Positions 52,410 to 60,630 are shown, counted from the first letter of the stretch. The stretch: DNA of 64,000 bases from Ignavibacteriales bacterium (GCA_003538625.1 DPRR01000023.1:1-64000), one strand, 5' to 3'. A program made the numbers and translations. Notes: generated by a model from the letters alone, not told the origin.

Positions 52410-52603
52410 TACAAACCTCTTGGATCATAAGATTCAAAAACCTTTGAACAAATTTTGCACTTTTGCTTACGAGCTATTACAATATTATGAAGTGAATTAA
52501 TTGATTGAGTTTCTTCAATTGTTTTAAGATGCTGTTTGCAGTTGTGAGGCGGAACAAAATTAAGCTGCTGGCATTGCTCTAACACGTTTTTTACTTCCAT
52601 CAT
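52409..52603 (-). CDS. Small zinc-motif protein coupled to SymE-like gene
   Basis: This 64-aa protein has C-x-x-C (QKCKICSKVF) near its C-terminus and two further Cys and His residues upstream (PPHNCKQH), which could bind one zinc ion. AAAAGGAGTAAC precedes the ATG, a good ribosome binding site. Its stop overlaps the next ATG. No family is recognised. A small two-gene unit of this kind inside a mobile element may be a toxin-antitoxin-like or regulator pair; that is speculative. Confidence 0.6.
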   Translation of the reverse strand: MMEVKNVLEQCQQLNFVPPHNCKQHLKTIEETQSINSLHNIVIARKQKCKICSKVFESYDPRGL

Positions 52604-53413
52604 TTTTAGTTACTCCTTTTGTCATTGGTTAAAACAAACGAGGCACACCGCCCCGAAAAAAACATTTTGCCCGCCTTAAACAACAAAATGCGATTTCATT
52701 GGATCGTTTTACTGAGGATGTAAAGTAATATTGATAATGCAAGGCAAGTGCGAAGCGGCGTCAAGAAAAGGGCGAAAATTTATGCCGCTACAATTAAAAA
52801 GAATATTAAAAAATGGTGGTATAAATTTTTGTCCCTTTTTAGCCGCTGAGTTTCATATACACTTGCCCGTTTTATGAAAAAGGAATTGTTAAGACTAAGC
52901 TTGAATTTATGGCGGGCAAAATATTTTATAATAGTTACGACGTTAGGAGTAACAATCAATATTGGTCTGTCTTCTGGTAGTTATGGAGCGATAGCGACAT
53001 AGCTACACTCAACTGGCGCTAAAGGTTAAGTTTTATGAGAGCCTTATTGACGAAATGAAGCTGAACGAAATGGAGTTTAGTTTTTCCCGTCAACCGGGAA
53101 AAGCTACGCAATGAAGTACAGCGAAATGAAGGAAATAGGGCGAAGTGAATGACAAAAACTATTAATGTTAAGTGATGTTCCCTTTGTAGTTATTGACCGA
53201 AGGGAAATAGCTACATTCCATATGATGATAATGTTAGGAGTAACTGAGAGCCTTTTATGAAGAATGAAGCGTTTGACAGTTTACTGTCAAAAAGCGAATT
53301 GATGAAATAAAGGGCGAAGGAAATGAAAAAAATGGAAATAAAATGATTAAATGATAATAAAAAGTCCCGAAGGATATCGGGACTTTTGGAAGGATTGTTG
53401 TTATTGCTAAGGG
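52604..53413. other. Non-coding repeat-rich gap in the element
   Basis: About 800 bp carry no supported gene. GTTAGGAGTAAC occurs at about 52943 and 53230, matching the ribosome-site region AGGAGTAAC of the 64-aa gene. TTTGACAG-TTTA-CTGTCAAA (53272-53291) is a perfect palindrome. Many short GAA(A)TGAAG-type near-repeats are present, and the segments around 53033 and 53240 (GAGAGCCTT) are similar. It may be a decayed coding or regulatory region. Confidence 0.5.
53272..53291. repeat. Perfect 8-bp inverted repeat
   Basis: TTTGACAG and CTGTCAAA flank TTTA. It could be an operator or hairpin in the element's non-coding region. Confidence 0.4.
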
Positions 53414-54097
53414 TTAGCTGTTCTTAGTATAGGTTGCTGAATACTGAACAATCTTACCTTCAGCATTTTTGGAAGCAACAATAAAGAACAAAATTGAGTT
53501 CTGATATTTAGCTGCTACTGCTTGCTGTAATACATTCAATGCAATGACAACAGTGAATGGCTGAGTGAAGTTATAAGCAGGTAATTCAGCATTGAGTGAA
53601 GTGATCTGATATGCTGGATCCTCTGGATTGATTGGATTGAAGTAGCATATAACTCCATTTGCTGAAAGATTGACTTCTTCCGGAGTGAATACAGAAGCAG
53701 TGTTAAGAGCTAAAAGTTCTACAGAAACATTATCTGCTTCAACTGTGGCTGTTTGCACTGGAAGTGCAAAGCCACCAGGTGTAATAATGTTCTGATCAGT
53801 TGGCTTTGCTGCTGAGGAATATGCGAAATTGTTTTTGAAGGTATAGTTATAAACAGTCATACCGGCTGTTTTAACTTTCTTCCAGATTTCGTATAAAGCA
53901 GAAAGTGTAAGCAAGACTTTAATGAAGTTACCAGTAACAGAAAATTTCTTTCTTATTTCAATTACTGCAGGGTCTTGGCTTGCGTTAAAGCTTGACGGTC
54001 TTGCAGCAAGGATGGTTCTTCCTTCAATTGTACGAGCTGAAAGATTGCCAAGTCTGCCGCTTAAATTACCGAGTACATTACCTTTTACTATAGCCAT
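53414..54097 (-). CDS. DUF6266-like phage/element protein
   Basis: This 227-aa protein matches the DUF6266 pattern at its N-terminus: MAIVKGNVLGNLSGRLGNLS, then IEGRTILAARPSSFNASQD. The remainder is beta-rich and ends SATYTKNS. Such proteins occur in bacterial mobile elements and have no known function. ATG 54097 is chosen since AGAGG lies before it; an earlier in-frame ATG (54136) gives a non-family extension. It is the last gene of a minus-strand series. Confidence 0.7.
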   Translation of the reverse strand: MAIVKGNVLGNLSGRLGNLSARTIEGRTILAARPSSFNASQDPAVIEIRKKFSVTGNFIKVLLTLSALYEIWKKVKTAGMTVYNYTFKNNFAYSSAAKPTDQNIITPGGFALPVQTATVEADNVSVELLALNTASVFTPEEVNLSANGVICYFNPINPEDPAYQITSLNAELPAYNFTQPFTVVIALNVLQQAVAAKYQNSILFFIVASKNAEGKIVQYSATYTKNS

Positions 54098-54229
54098 TGA
54101 GTTACCTCTTATGATTAATGAAAATTTATAGTTCAATTCTAAAAAAGAAGGAAAAGTTTTTCACTGTATAGATTTGACAGTGAGACTATTTAGAGACTGG
54201 TTAGAGACTTGGAAGAAGCTTTCTGAGGT

Positions 54230-54496
54230 TTAAGAAAAGACAACCGGAAGTTTTAGCTTCAAAGTTCTTTTTCTGAAGAGAATATTATTCAAGGTAGAAT
54301 CTGAAAGAGAATACTTCTCGCTCAAGATTTGAGTGGAAATAGAAGCTGAGAATTTATTGCGAAGCTCTTTATATTCGTTTCTGATTTTAAGATTGCGGAG
54401 TTCCGTTTCATCAATAAGGTTTAATGCACGGAGTTTCTGGAATACTTCAGATAAAGCAATTTCTTGTAATTCAATATGTTCATCGGTAACAAACAA
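54230..54496 (-). CDS. Unknown small helical protein (88 aa)
   Basis: The product is mostly helical: LQEIALSEVFQKLRALNLID, ELRNLKIRNEYKELRNKF, and SEKYSLSDSTLNNILFRKR. The last segment has the spacing of a helix-turn-helix (KYSLSDSTLNNIL), so DNA binding is possible. The frame starts at TTG 54496, since no ATG is available near the N-terminus. It follows the 73-aa membrane gene by 5 bp and lies in the same minus-strand unit. The family is not recognised. Confidence 0.5.
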   Translation of the reverse strand: MFVTDEHIELQEIALSEVFQKLRALNLIDETELRNLKIRNEYKELRNKFSASISTQILSEKYSLSDSTLNNILFRKRTLKLKLPVVFS

Positions 54497-54501
54497 AATA
54501 C

Positions 54502-54723
54502 TTATTCAATATCTTTATTGATTTGACTGTTGTTGCGTGATTTTAATTCGTTAAGAATCAAGAAATAAATTTTTACGACTGTAAAAATGAATGTTGCAAT
54601 TAAAAGAAAAAGCTTGAAGATTTCTTCTATTAAACCAAAAGAAGGTATTTGAGCATAAGCGCAAATACCAATATTAAAAGTAGGAATTGAAAAATATGAG
54701 AAATATTTTTTTATCATTACCAT
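54502..54723 (-). CDS. Small membrane protein of unknown function
   Basis: This 73-aa protein has one clear C-terminal hydrophobic segment (IFKLFLLIATFIFTVVKIYFL) and a weaker one near its start (YFSYFSIPTFNIGICAYA), followed by a charged tail (SRNNSQINKDIE). Its ATG overlaps the stop of the upstream nuclease gene (TAATG), so the pair is coupled. It might be a holin- or immunity-like partner of the nuclease, but this is speculation. Confidence 0.5.
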   Translation of the reverse strand: MVMIKKYFSYFSIPTFNIGICAYAQIPSFGLIEEIFKLFLLIATFIFTVVKIYFLILNELKSRNNSQINKDIE

Positions 54724-55232
54724 TATCCTTCTACTGACCAGATTCCGAGTTTCTTGCGTATTGCTGTTCTTCTGAGATTGTAAAAAATGTGATAATATCT
54801 TTTGTCCTTATTGTAGTAGCTTATTCTTGCATAACCTTTCTTCAATAGTTCAGCTTGAATGAAAAGAGAATCTTTTCCATTCACGTCTGTTAGCCAGGTA
54901 TAGGCAAGCAATCTTCCAAAAATATCAAATGCTTTTCCATCAAACGTAAGTTTGATGAACTTCCCTTCAATTAAAGACTTGGTAAAATAATAAGCTGAAT
55001 CAGAGAATAGTTCAGGTGGTTTACCAGTTTTTTCAAGTTCCGGTGTATCAATGCCCAGCATTCTAACGTATTGAGAATCAGAAAGAACGAAAGTATCACC
55101 ATCAATTACGCGAGATACAAAAGCTTTCCTTGTGTAATTGTAAGGGTATGAAAAATTTGGATTTTGTGCGAGTACTGCTGCAGAAAACAAAACCAAAATT
55201 ACTATGCTGATAAGGATGTTGTACAATCTCAT
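54723..55232 (-). CDS. Secreted staphylococcal-nuclease-like enzyme
   Basis: This 169-aa protein has a signal peptide (about 1-22, ending VLAQ) and a thermonuclease (SNase) domain: AFVSRVIDGDTFVLSDSQYV, MLGIDTPELEKTGKPPELF, LTFDGKAFDIFGRLLAYTWL, and LKKGYARISYYNKD. The catalytic Arg/Glu/Arg set appears as R in VRMLGID, E in TPELEK and R in GRLLAY. It cleaves nucleic acid outside the cytoplasm. On a mobile element it may scavenge DNA or aid conjugation or defence. It is the first gene of a coupled minus-strand unit. Confidence 0.85.
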   Translation of the reverse strand: MRLYNILISIVILVLFSAAVLAQNPNFSYPYNYTRKAFVSRVIDGDTFVLSDSQYVRMLGIDTPELEKTGKPPELFSDSAYYFTKSLIEGKFIKLTFDGKAFDIFGRLLAYTWLTDVNGKDSLFIQAELLKKGYARISYYNKDKRYYHIFYNLRRTAIRKKLGIWSVEG

Positions 55233-55360
55233 ATTTTATTTTTCCGTTTGAAGAAAAAATAATTGATAAGTAAAATGTGTGCAACGCTCTATATTTATGA
55301 TTTGTTTTCTTTTGTTTTCATAATGAAGGAAAAGCATACTGAAGTTGCGTTTTACCAATA

Positions 55361-55408
55361 TAAGCTGAATGAAGGCGTGTCGAGGAACGAGCCGCCGTAA
55401 TGAAGCGA
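55361..55408 (+). repeat. 48-bp direct repeat, copy 1
   Basis: TAAGCTGAATGAAGGCGTGT, then CGAGGAACGAGCCGCCG and TAATGAAGCG. It is about 80% identical to 55472-55519, separated by about 110 bp. GC-rich cores (GGCGTGTCGA and GAGCCGCCG) are conserved. Confidence 0.6.
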
Positions 55409-55471
55409 TGTTTACTGAGAATGTTATGACAGAATGAACAATGAAAGGTTTAATTGATGTCTTCACTAATG

Positions 55472-55519
55472 TAAGCGGAACGAAGGCGTGTCGAAGTATG
55501 AGCCGCCGAAGTGGAGCGT
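55472..55519 (+). repeat. 48-bp direct repeat, copy 2
   Basis: TAAGCGGAACGAAGGCGTGT, then CGAAGTATGAGCCGCCG and AAGTGGAGCG. It matches copy 1 with the GC-rich core intact. Confidence 0.6.
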
Positions 55520-55965
55520 TGATGAACTGATTAGGTTACGTGCCGAGTTTACATAAGCCAACATTATGCGACTTCGATAGAACTACAAAGTAATGTTGGG
55601 ACTGCTTTAGTTAGTTGCATAATGTTTCTTATGTAATACTGGCTGATAATGTCAAGATGATCTGAGACCACAAATGAATCGTTGCTTGATAATGTTTATT
55701 CTCTTGATTGGTTGTTTTTTGAAATGATAGTTTACTGGCAATAAGTAAAAGGGTTTTTAGAAAAGGAAATTCTTTATTTTATAAGGAGTTATAAGAACAC
55801 TTTACTTGGGCTTTTCTAAAAAGGGCGATTTCTTTACTGAAGTTTTACTAAACATAGAAAAGGACTGAAAGGATCAGCTTTCGGTGAGCTACGGCAGACA
55901 GGCAAAAGGGACGAAATGTTTTACATCTTATTTACATTTTAAAATATGGATTTCACGGTTAATTC

Positions 55966-56072
55966 ATTGGCTAAAATTCGACTAATTATTGGCTAAAAAT
56001 GTTTTGATTTCTTAATAAAAACGAAACATTTATCGATTTTATTGGCTAAACGATTGGCTAATTATTGGCTAA
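55966..56072 (+). repeat. Iteron-like ATTGGCTAA repeats
   Basis: Five copies of ATTGGCTAA start at 55966, 55988, 56041, 56053 and 56064. The last three are spaced 12 and 11 bp, about one helical turn. They lie just beyond the 3' end of the AlbA_2 gene. Such an array could bind a replication initiator or the element's own regulator; the prim-pol gene of the same element is a candidate partner. Confidence 0.6.
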
Positions 56073-56090
56073 TGATTGACAGACTTAGAA

Positions 56091-57749
56091 TTATTTAATC
56101 TTCCATTCAGATGTTTTAGTCTTACCGGTACTGATAATTGTTTTATCCTTATGAGCCATTTCAAAAAGTAAATTTTTTACTTTGGCTTTTTTTTGTTTTT
56201 CATTGAGCACATCAGAAATTTTTGTAAGCAATAAATCATACAATTCGCTACGAGTAGCTTTACCATATTTAGAAATGTATTCTATAATCAAATCTTTATA
56301 ATATTTTTTATCGAATGCTTTGTTTTTAATGTATGCTGACTTTTCACCAGTGATAGAAGCAATCTTGGATGTAACAAAAATATTAGGGTATCTGCCTTCA
56401 GCAAGTTTTTGTTTTTTTAGATGCTGTGATTCTTCTTTTGTAAGCTGCTGATTTTTCTGAACTTTGTCCAAAAGAAATGTTGTGTACAAATCTAAGTCTG
56501 CTTTTTCAATAAGAAGCTTAGAATAATTTTCATTGATGACACGACCATAAATTTTTAACGTGATTTTATCAGAAGCAGAAAAATCATATTCTGGTAAAGG
56601 CAGGTATCTTTTCTTCTGTTCAAGGAACATCTTTTTAATTCCGTGACCAACGGTATCAATCATACCAAGGTTTACCATTGCTTGCGCTAAAAAGCTGTTG
56701 CGATATTTTTCCGGTGTTTTATCTTTGAAAAGATATTCTTCAAGATTTCCTTCAAAGAATTTTCCAGCATTAGTAAAAATCAATTCATCAGTTTTTTCGA
56801 TTACGTTTATACGTGAGTTAAGCGAATAGTCTTGATGAGCTATGCAGTTATTTAATGCTTCTAAAATAATCCACTGTTCATATTTACTAACTTCAATAGG
56901 TGTAAGACTATCAACTGGAAGGATTTTATAATTATAGTTACGAATCTTTTGGTAAAGATTATTAATCGTTAAGGAAAGCGGCGGGTCGAAATGTTCGTAG
57001 CCGGATTCTTCTGATTCAAGTTTCCAAGTTATTTTTGCAATTGAAGGAGATAAATAATGAGTTGATTCGGATTTGCCAAGTAATATGATTGCAGCATTTG
57101 TAATTTTACCATTAATAGTGATTTTAGCTTTATCAAGAAATGCAGCATCATTCCAGTTATCAATGTCATTGAATATTGCTTTGTCCTTGCTTTTTGATTT
57201 GTAAACTTCGCGTGCTTTTAAAATAGCAAGCGGATCCAAATCATTGATTGAAGCTTTTGGGATTATCTGAGCAGACCAATCAAATTGATTAGCTTGTTTA
57301 CGAATCTGTTCAATCTCTTGAAGGTTTAACGCGCCTAAAACTTCTCCATCACGACCATAATAATGACCTTCCCAGGCTACAGGAAAGCCGGGCGGAGCTG
57401 CGGGTATTTGAAATAAAACAACACGACCTTGAGAATGGTTTACTTCAAAGATTTCAATAAAAGTTATTCTATTGGTAGTTTTGTTTGCGATTTCAGGTTT
57501 AAGAGAATCTAAAGCTGGGCGATGGTTTCGATAATTGGTTCCGACAATATTATGGTTTTTATTTACACCAAAGATTAACCAACTGCAATTTTTGTTTTTA
57601 AGATTAGCTTCATTGCATAATGCAGAAAAGTATTTACCAAGTTTTTCAAAAGAGTAATCATTTCTTGCTTCCTTGAATTCTACAAGTTCTGTTTCTCCAG
57701 GAAGAGTAAGTAATTCGTTTAGTTTATTTAATAGTTTGGATTGAATCAT
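56091..57749 (-). CDS. AlbA_2 (Schlafen-type) ATP-binding DNA-binding protein
   Basis: This 552-aa cytosolic protein has an N-terminal AlbA_2 domain (about 5-140: LPGETELVEFKEARNDYSFE, then LGKYFSALCNEANLKN and SWLIFGV). A RecG-type/HATPase_c_4 region follows (about 180-400: IVLEALNNCIAHQDYSLNSR and VGHGIKKMFLEQKKRYLPLP), and two C-terminal winged-helix regions end it. Such proteins occur as regulators and in phage-defence islands. ATG 57749 is chosen over a TTG five codons upstream. It is divergent from the MG/QueC-like operon, with 290 bp between starts, and may be part of the same defence locus. Confidence 0.85.
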   Translation of the reverse strand: MIQSKLLNKLNELLTLPGETELVEFKEARNDYSFEKLGKYFSALCNEANLKNKNCSWLIFGVNKNHNIVGTNYRNHRPALDSLKPEIANKTTNRITFIEIFEVNHSQGRVVLFQIPAAPPGFPVAWEGHYYGRDGEVLGALNLQEIEQIRKQANQFDWSAQIIPKASINDLDPLAILKAREVYKSKSKDKAIFNDIDNWNDAAFLDKAKITINGKITNAAIILLGKSESTHYLSPSIAKITWKLESEESGYEHFDPPLSLTINNLYQKIRNYNYKILPVDSLTPIEVSKYEQWIILEALNNCIAHQDYSLNSRINVIEKTDELIFTNAGKFFEGNLEEYLFKDKTPEKYRNSFLAQAMVNLGMIDTVGHGIKKMFLEQKKRYLPLPEYDFSASDKITLKIYGRVINENYSKLLIEKADLDLYTTFLLDKVQKNQQLTKEESQHLKKQKLAEGRYPNIFVTSKIASITGEKSAYIKNKAFDKKYYKDLIIEYISKYGKATRSELYDLLLTKISDVLNEKQKKAKVKNLLFEMAHKDKTIISTGKTKTSEWKIK

Positions 57750-58039
57750 ATTTTGCTTATGCAATTACTCTGATAACATTATTAAATAGCACTTATAAAA
57801 ATAGGAAAAGAAAAAGTGGATGGAAAGAATTAAATGGAAAGAATTAAAGGAAAGATTATTTAGTTTTCTTTTCAATTTACTTATATTTGCAAAAGTTCCA
57901 GTTCGTCCGGTGAGTAGATCAAAGAACAAAAACAACCAAATTGAAAAGTGGAAATTGATTATTCAGAAAAACCAAGTCTTTGTTTTTACTTAATGGTTAA
58001 GCCAAAGGCATACAGTAATAAAATTTAAGGGGATATTTA
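57750..58039. promoter_or_regulatory. Divergent intergenic region with promoters
   Basis: The gap separates divergent starts and must hold promoters for both. Direct repeats of GGAAAGAATTAAA and GGAAAGATT lie at about 57827-57860. An AACCA...TGGTT inverted repeat lies near 57970-58003. No clear -35/-10 boxes can be named. Confidence 0.4.
58027..58032 (+). promoter_or_regulatory. Ribosome binding site that sets a TTG start
   Basis: AAGGGG lies seven bases before TTG 58040 and fixes the start of the first gene of the pair. The next codon is GGA (Gly), so the mature protein would start with Gly after Met removal. No ATG candidate lies at better spacing. Confidence 0.75.
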
Positions 58040-58822
58040 TTGGGACATAAACGGTACGGTTATCTCCGAAAAACAAAAGCTTGGCGGTTCATTGTAAATG
58101 AATTAGGCGGGTTCGCATTAGGGACTACAGAAGTTTCATCCATCGCGCAAAAGACACTCCAAAATGTACAAGGCAAGTACAGCAATTTACAAAACGATCC
58201 TTCCATAGGTGCAGCATTTGAGTTTTTAGTACACGTCTCTTTAGCATTCCAAAAGAACGATCCGTTAAAATATCTTACTGAAAAAAGGATTTTAGATAAA
58301 GAAGAACTATCCTTACTAAAATTAGCAAGAGGGGCAACAAAATATAAAAATGATGAGGTTGTTTCACACGAGTATCAAACATTTGCAAGGCAAGCTGCAA
58401 TAGATGCAATAAATAACTGGTACAAGAAAAATATTGAAAGAGGTCAAACCTTTTTCAGCGAAGGAATTGATAATGAAGCTGTATTTCGTAAAGCTTCAAA
58501 CGGTTCGGGCTTTTGTGAATTATCCAGATTATACTTTTCAAAACTGACCGAGAGGTATCTCAAATATTTTCTTGAAAGAGAAGCATCAACAAAAATAACT
58601 AATGTAAATGAAAGAGAAAGATTCTCAAAAGAACTTGAGGAACAAGTAAATCAAATATCGCAGCACGCTTTTGAGACTGCGAAAATAACAGAATCATTCG
58701 CTGCCGGATGGTATAATAAAAATGTTAAAGGGGACTTCCCGGAAGAAAATGAGATAAAACATTTTCTAACTACTTCCTTTGGTAAAATGAAAAGCGAACT
58801 CTTAAGGGAAGAGACAAAATGA
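58040..58822 (+). CDS. Unknown helical protein with Met-Gly start (QatB-like partner)
   Basis: This 260-aa soluble protein begins M-G-H-K-R-Y-G from a TTG codon fixed by AAGGGG seven bases upstream. The body is almost wholly alpha-helical, with a basic N-terminal tail (RYGYLRKTKAW), a helical core (about 45-110) and a C-terminal helix (EIKHFLTTSFGKMKSELLRE). No known domain is recognised. The stop overlaps the start of the QueC-like gene (ATGA), so the two are translationally coupled. In Qat and type IV CBASS systems a QueC-like enzyme acts on an adjacent protein's N-terminus. An exposed Gly2 here is consistent with such a role, but this is inference. Confidence 0.7.
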   Translation: MGHKRYGYLRKTKAWRFIVNELGGFALGTTEVSSIAQKTLQNVQGKYSNLQNDPSIGAAFEFLVHVSLAFQKNDPLKYLTEKRILDKEELSLLKLARGATKYKNDEVVSHEYQTFARQAAIDAINNWYKKNIERGQTFFSEGIDNEAVFRKASNGSGFCELSRLYFSKLTERYLKYFLEREASTKITNVNERERFSKELEEQVNQISQHAFETAKITESFAAGWYNKNVKGDFPEENEIKHFLTTSFGKMKSELLREETK

Positions 58823-60630
58823 GAGAGTTCGCTGAACATATTGTTGCTTGCAACGGTGTAAAAATTAAGGATATACTGCCTACAGGAATAATTGAAGGTT
58901 CTGGGAAGCCCCGCCTTACGGACGGGCAGGCATCCATACGGGATAAATACCTAGAACTTGAACATAGAGAAGATTGCGGAAAAAAGAATGTAAATATTTA
59001 CCTTAACAAATTTGTAACAAACATATTTAAGTTAAACAAGAGGCATAAAGATTTATTAGAGATTGCTGCTTATATTTTTGCAGCGGACAGAAGAACTTAC
59101 AGAGGAAAACCGGATGATGATGAGTATCATAGCTGGAGTAGAGCATTTCATTTTCATATAAACGTAAGGGATTATAATTTCTGGAATAAACAAGAAATAA
59201 AAGATTTGCTCGAACAAGCTTTATGCTTTATGACCGGCGACCATAGTTACAAGTTTAAATTTCACAAAGCCGGAAGTGATTTCCCAACAAATATTTTTGA
59301 CACTGAAACATTTGTGGTAGAAACACCGGATAATCTACGAGTTGCTTTATTTTCCGGTGGAATTGATTCGCTGGCTGGAGCCATTGAATTATTGGAAACA
59401 ACAAATGCAGAAATATGTTTAGTAAGTCATCAAACAGGGCTTCCGGGGATTCAAAATACTCAAAAGACTTTGTATAATGAAATAAATAAATTATATCCCG
59501 GAAGATGCAGTCATTACAAATTCCGCTGCGGATTGAGCGATACACCTTCAAGGGACGAGACTCAAAGAACAAGATCGTTTTTATATACTTCAATTGCTTT
59601 TGCTCTTGCAAAAGAATATAAACAGAATTGCATTTATGTTTATGAAAATGGAATTACATCAATAAATTTTGCTGAGACACAAGATTTAATGAATGGAAGA
59701 GCAAGCCGAACAACGCATCCGCAGACAATCAGGAGGTTAGAAGAATTGTTTACAGCTATTGCTGAGGAACCATTCACTATACACAATCCTTATTTCTTTA
59801 AAACAAAAACCGATGTTGTTGAAGTAATAAAAACGAATAACAGGTTAGACTTATTAGACAGCTCGGTTTCGTGCAGCACTACAAGAAATAAAGAGCCCGG
59901 AAATACACATTGTGGAAAATGCTCTCAATGTATTGACAGAAGATTTGCAGTGTATGCTGCTGAAGTAGAAAAATATGATGAAAACGGACTATATCATTTT
60001 GATTTTCTGAAAGACGATTTAGAAAGTGATGTTATTAAAAAACTTTTGACTGAATACATAAGATTAGCACAAAATTTTGCAAAGCAAGATATTGATGGAT
60101 GGTATGAAGAAAGAAGCAGTGAAATCGTAGAGATGATTGATTTTATTGACGGAACAACAGAATATGAAAGACTTGATAAGTTGTACAAACTTTGTCAAAG
60201 GCACTCAGAACAAATCGAAAAATCAATAAAAAGAATGCGGGATATATATGATTCACCTTATGCAACTTGTAAACCAAAATCATTTTTCAATTTAATATTA
60301 GGACCAAGAAGCTACCAGCAAGAAATAAAAACAACAATAATTGAGAAACCTAAAATTGAAAAAGAAGTTCCTTCAAAGGGGCTAAAGAAACTTGTAAAAG
60401 AAACTTGTGAAAGTTTAATTAAGCAAAAGAAAATTACTGAAGTATCAAATGAGACTAAGAAGAAAAGACCAATAAGCAGCTTGATTGTTGAAGAACTTAA
60501 GAAGAATAATTATGTAATCACAAAGAAAAATGAAAATACTATCAATGATTATTTCAGAAAATTTGAATTGCGAATTATAAAAGAAAAGTCTGGAAACTTA
60601 GTAGTAGAAGATAACCATACCGCAAGATAA
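58819..60630 (+). CDS. QueC-like PP-loop enzyme with extra domains
   Basis: This 603-aa protein contains a QueC-like (7-cyano-7-deazaguanine synthase) core at about 170-380. The PP-loop SGGIDS lies at 179-184 and binds ATP. Four cysteines at 352, 365, 368 and 371 form the zinc site (HCGKCSQCIDRR), and the first spacing (12 residues) is longer than in ordinary QueC (8). Residues 1-165 and 385-603 are extra domains not present in QueC; ordinary QueC is about 220 aa. No queD, queE or queF is nearby, so it is not a queuosine operon. QueC-like enzymes in Qat and type IV CBASS modify a partner protein instead. The N-terminal part contains an in-frame GC-rich palindrome (58906-58935). Confidence 0.85.
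   Translation: MREFAEHIVACNGVKIKDILPTGIIEGSGKPRLTDGQASIRDKYLELEHREDCGKKNVNIYLNKFVTNIFKLNKRHKDLLEIAAYIFAADRRTYRGKPDDDEYHSWSRAFHFHINVRDYNFWNKQEIKDLLEQALCFMTGDHSYKFKFHKAGSDFPTNIFDTETFVVETPDNLRVALFSGGIDSLAGAIELLETTNAEICLVSHQTGLPGIQNTQKTLYNEINKLYPGRCSHYKFRCGLSDTPSRDETQRTRSFLYTSIAFALAKEYKQNCIYVYENGITSINFAETQDLMNGRASRTTHPQTIRRLEELFTAIAEEPFTIHNPYFFKTKTDVVEVIKTNNRLDLLDSSVSCSTTRNKEPGNTHCGKCSQCIDRRFAVYAAEVEKYDENGLYHFDFLKDDLESDVIKKLLTEYIRLAQNFAKQDIDGWYEERSSEIVEMIDFIDGTTEYERLDKLYKLCQRHSEQIEKSIKRMRDIYDSPYATCKPKSFFNLILGPRSYQQEIKTTIIEKPKIEKEVPSKGLKKLVKETCESLIKQKKITEVSNETKKKRPISSLIVEELKKNNYVITKKNENTINDYFRKFELRIIKEKSGNLVVEDNHTAR
58906..58935 (+). repeat. GC-rich palindromic element inside a coding sequence
   Basis: GCCCCGCCTTACGGACGGGC plus AGGCATCC is far more GC-rich than its surroundings and forms a CCCG/CGGG hairpin. 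It encodes residues about 30-39 (KPRLTDGQAS) of the QueC-like protein without breaking the frame. It resembles the intergenic palindromes at 11062-11085 and 13071-13130. Confidence 0.5.

Larger units (their letters stand above)
55233..56090. other. Non-coding gap with repeats
   Basis: No gene is supported in about 860 bp. It contains two 48-bp direct repeats (55361 and 55472) and five ATTGGCTAA iterons (55966-56072), listed separately. A 76-codon minus-strand frame at 55236-55466 runs through one of the repeats and is not protein-like. Confidence 0.5.

Noticed and set aside
55236..55466. Minus-strand 76-codon frame
   Set aside because: It runs through direct repeat copy 1, lacks a ribosome site, and reads as low-complexity translated DNA.
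58819..60630. Ordinary queuosine-pathway queC
   Set aside because: The protein is almost three times the normal length, the zinc-site spacing differs, and no queD/queE/queF genes are close.
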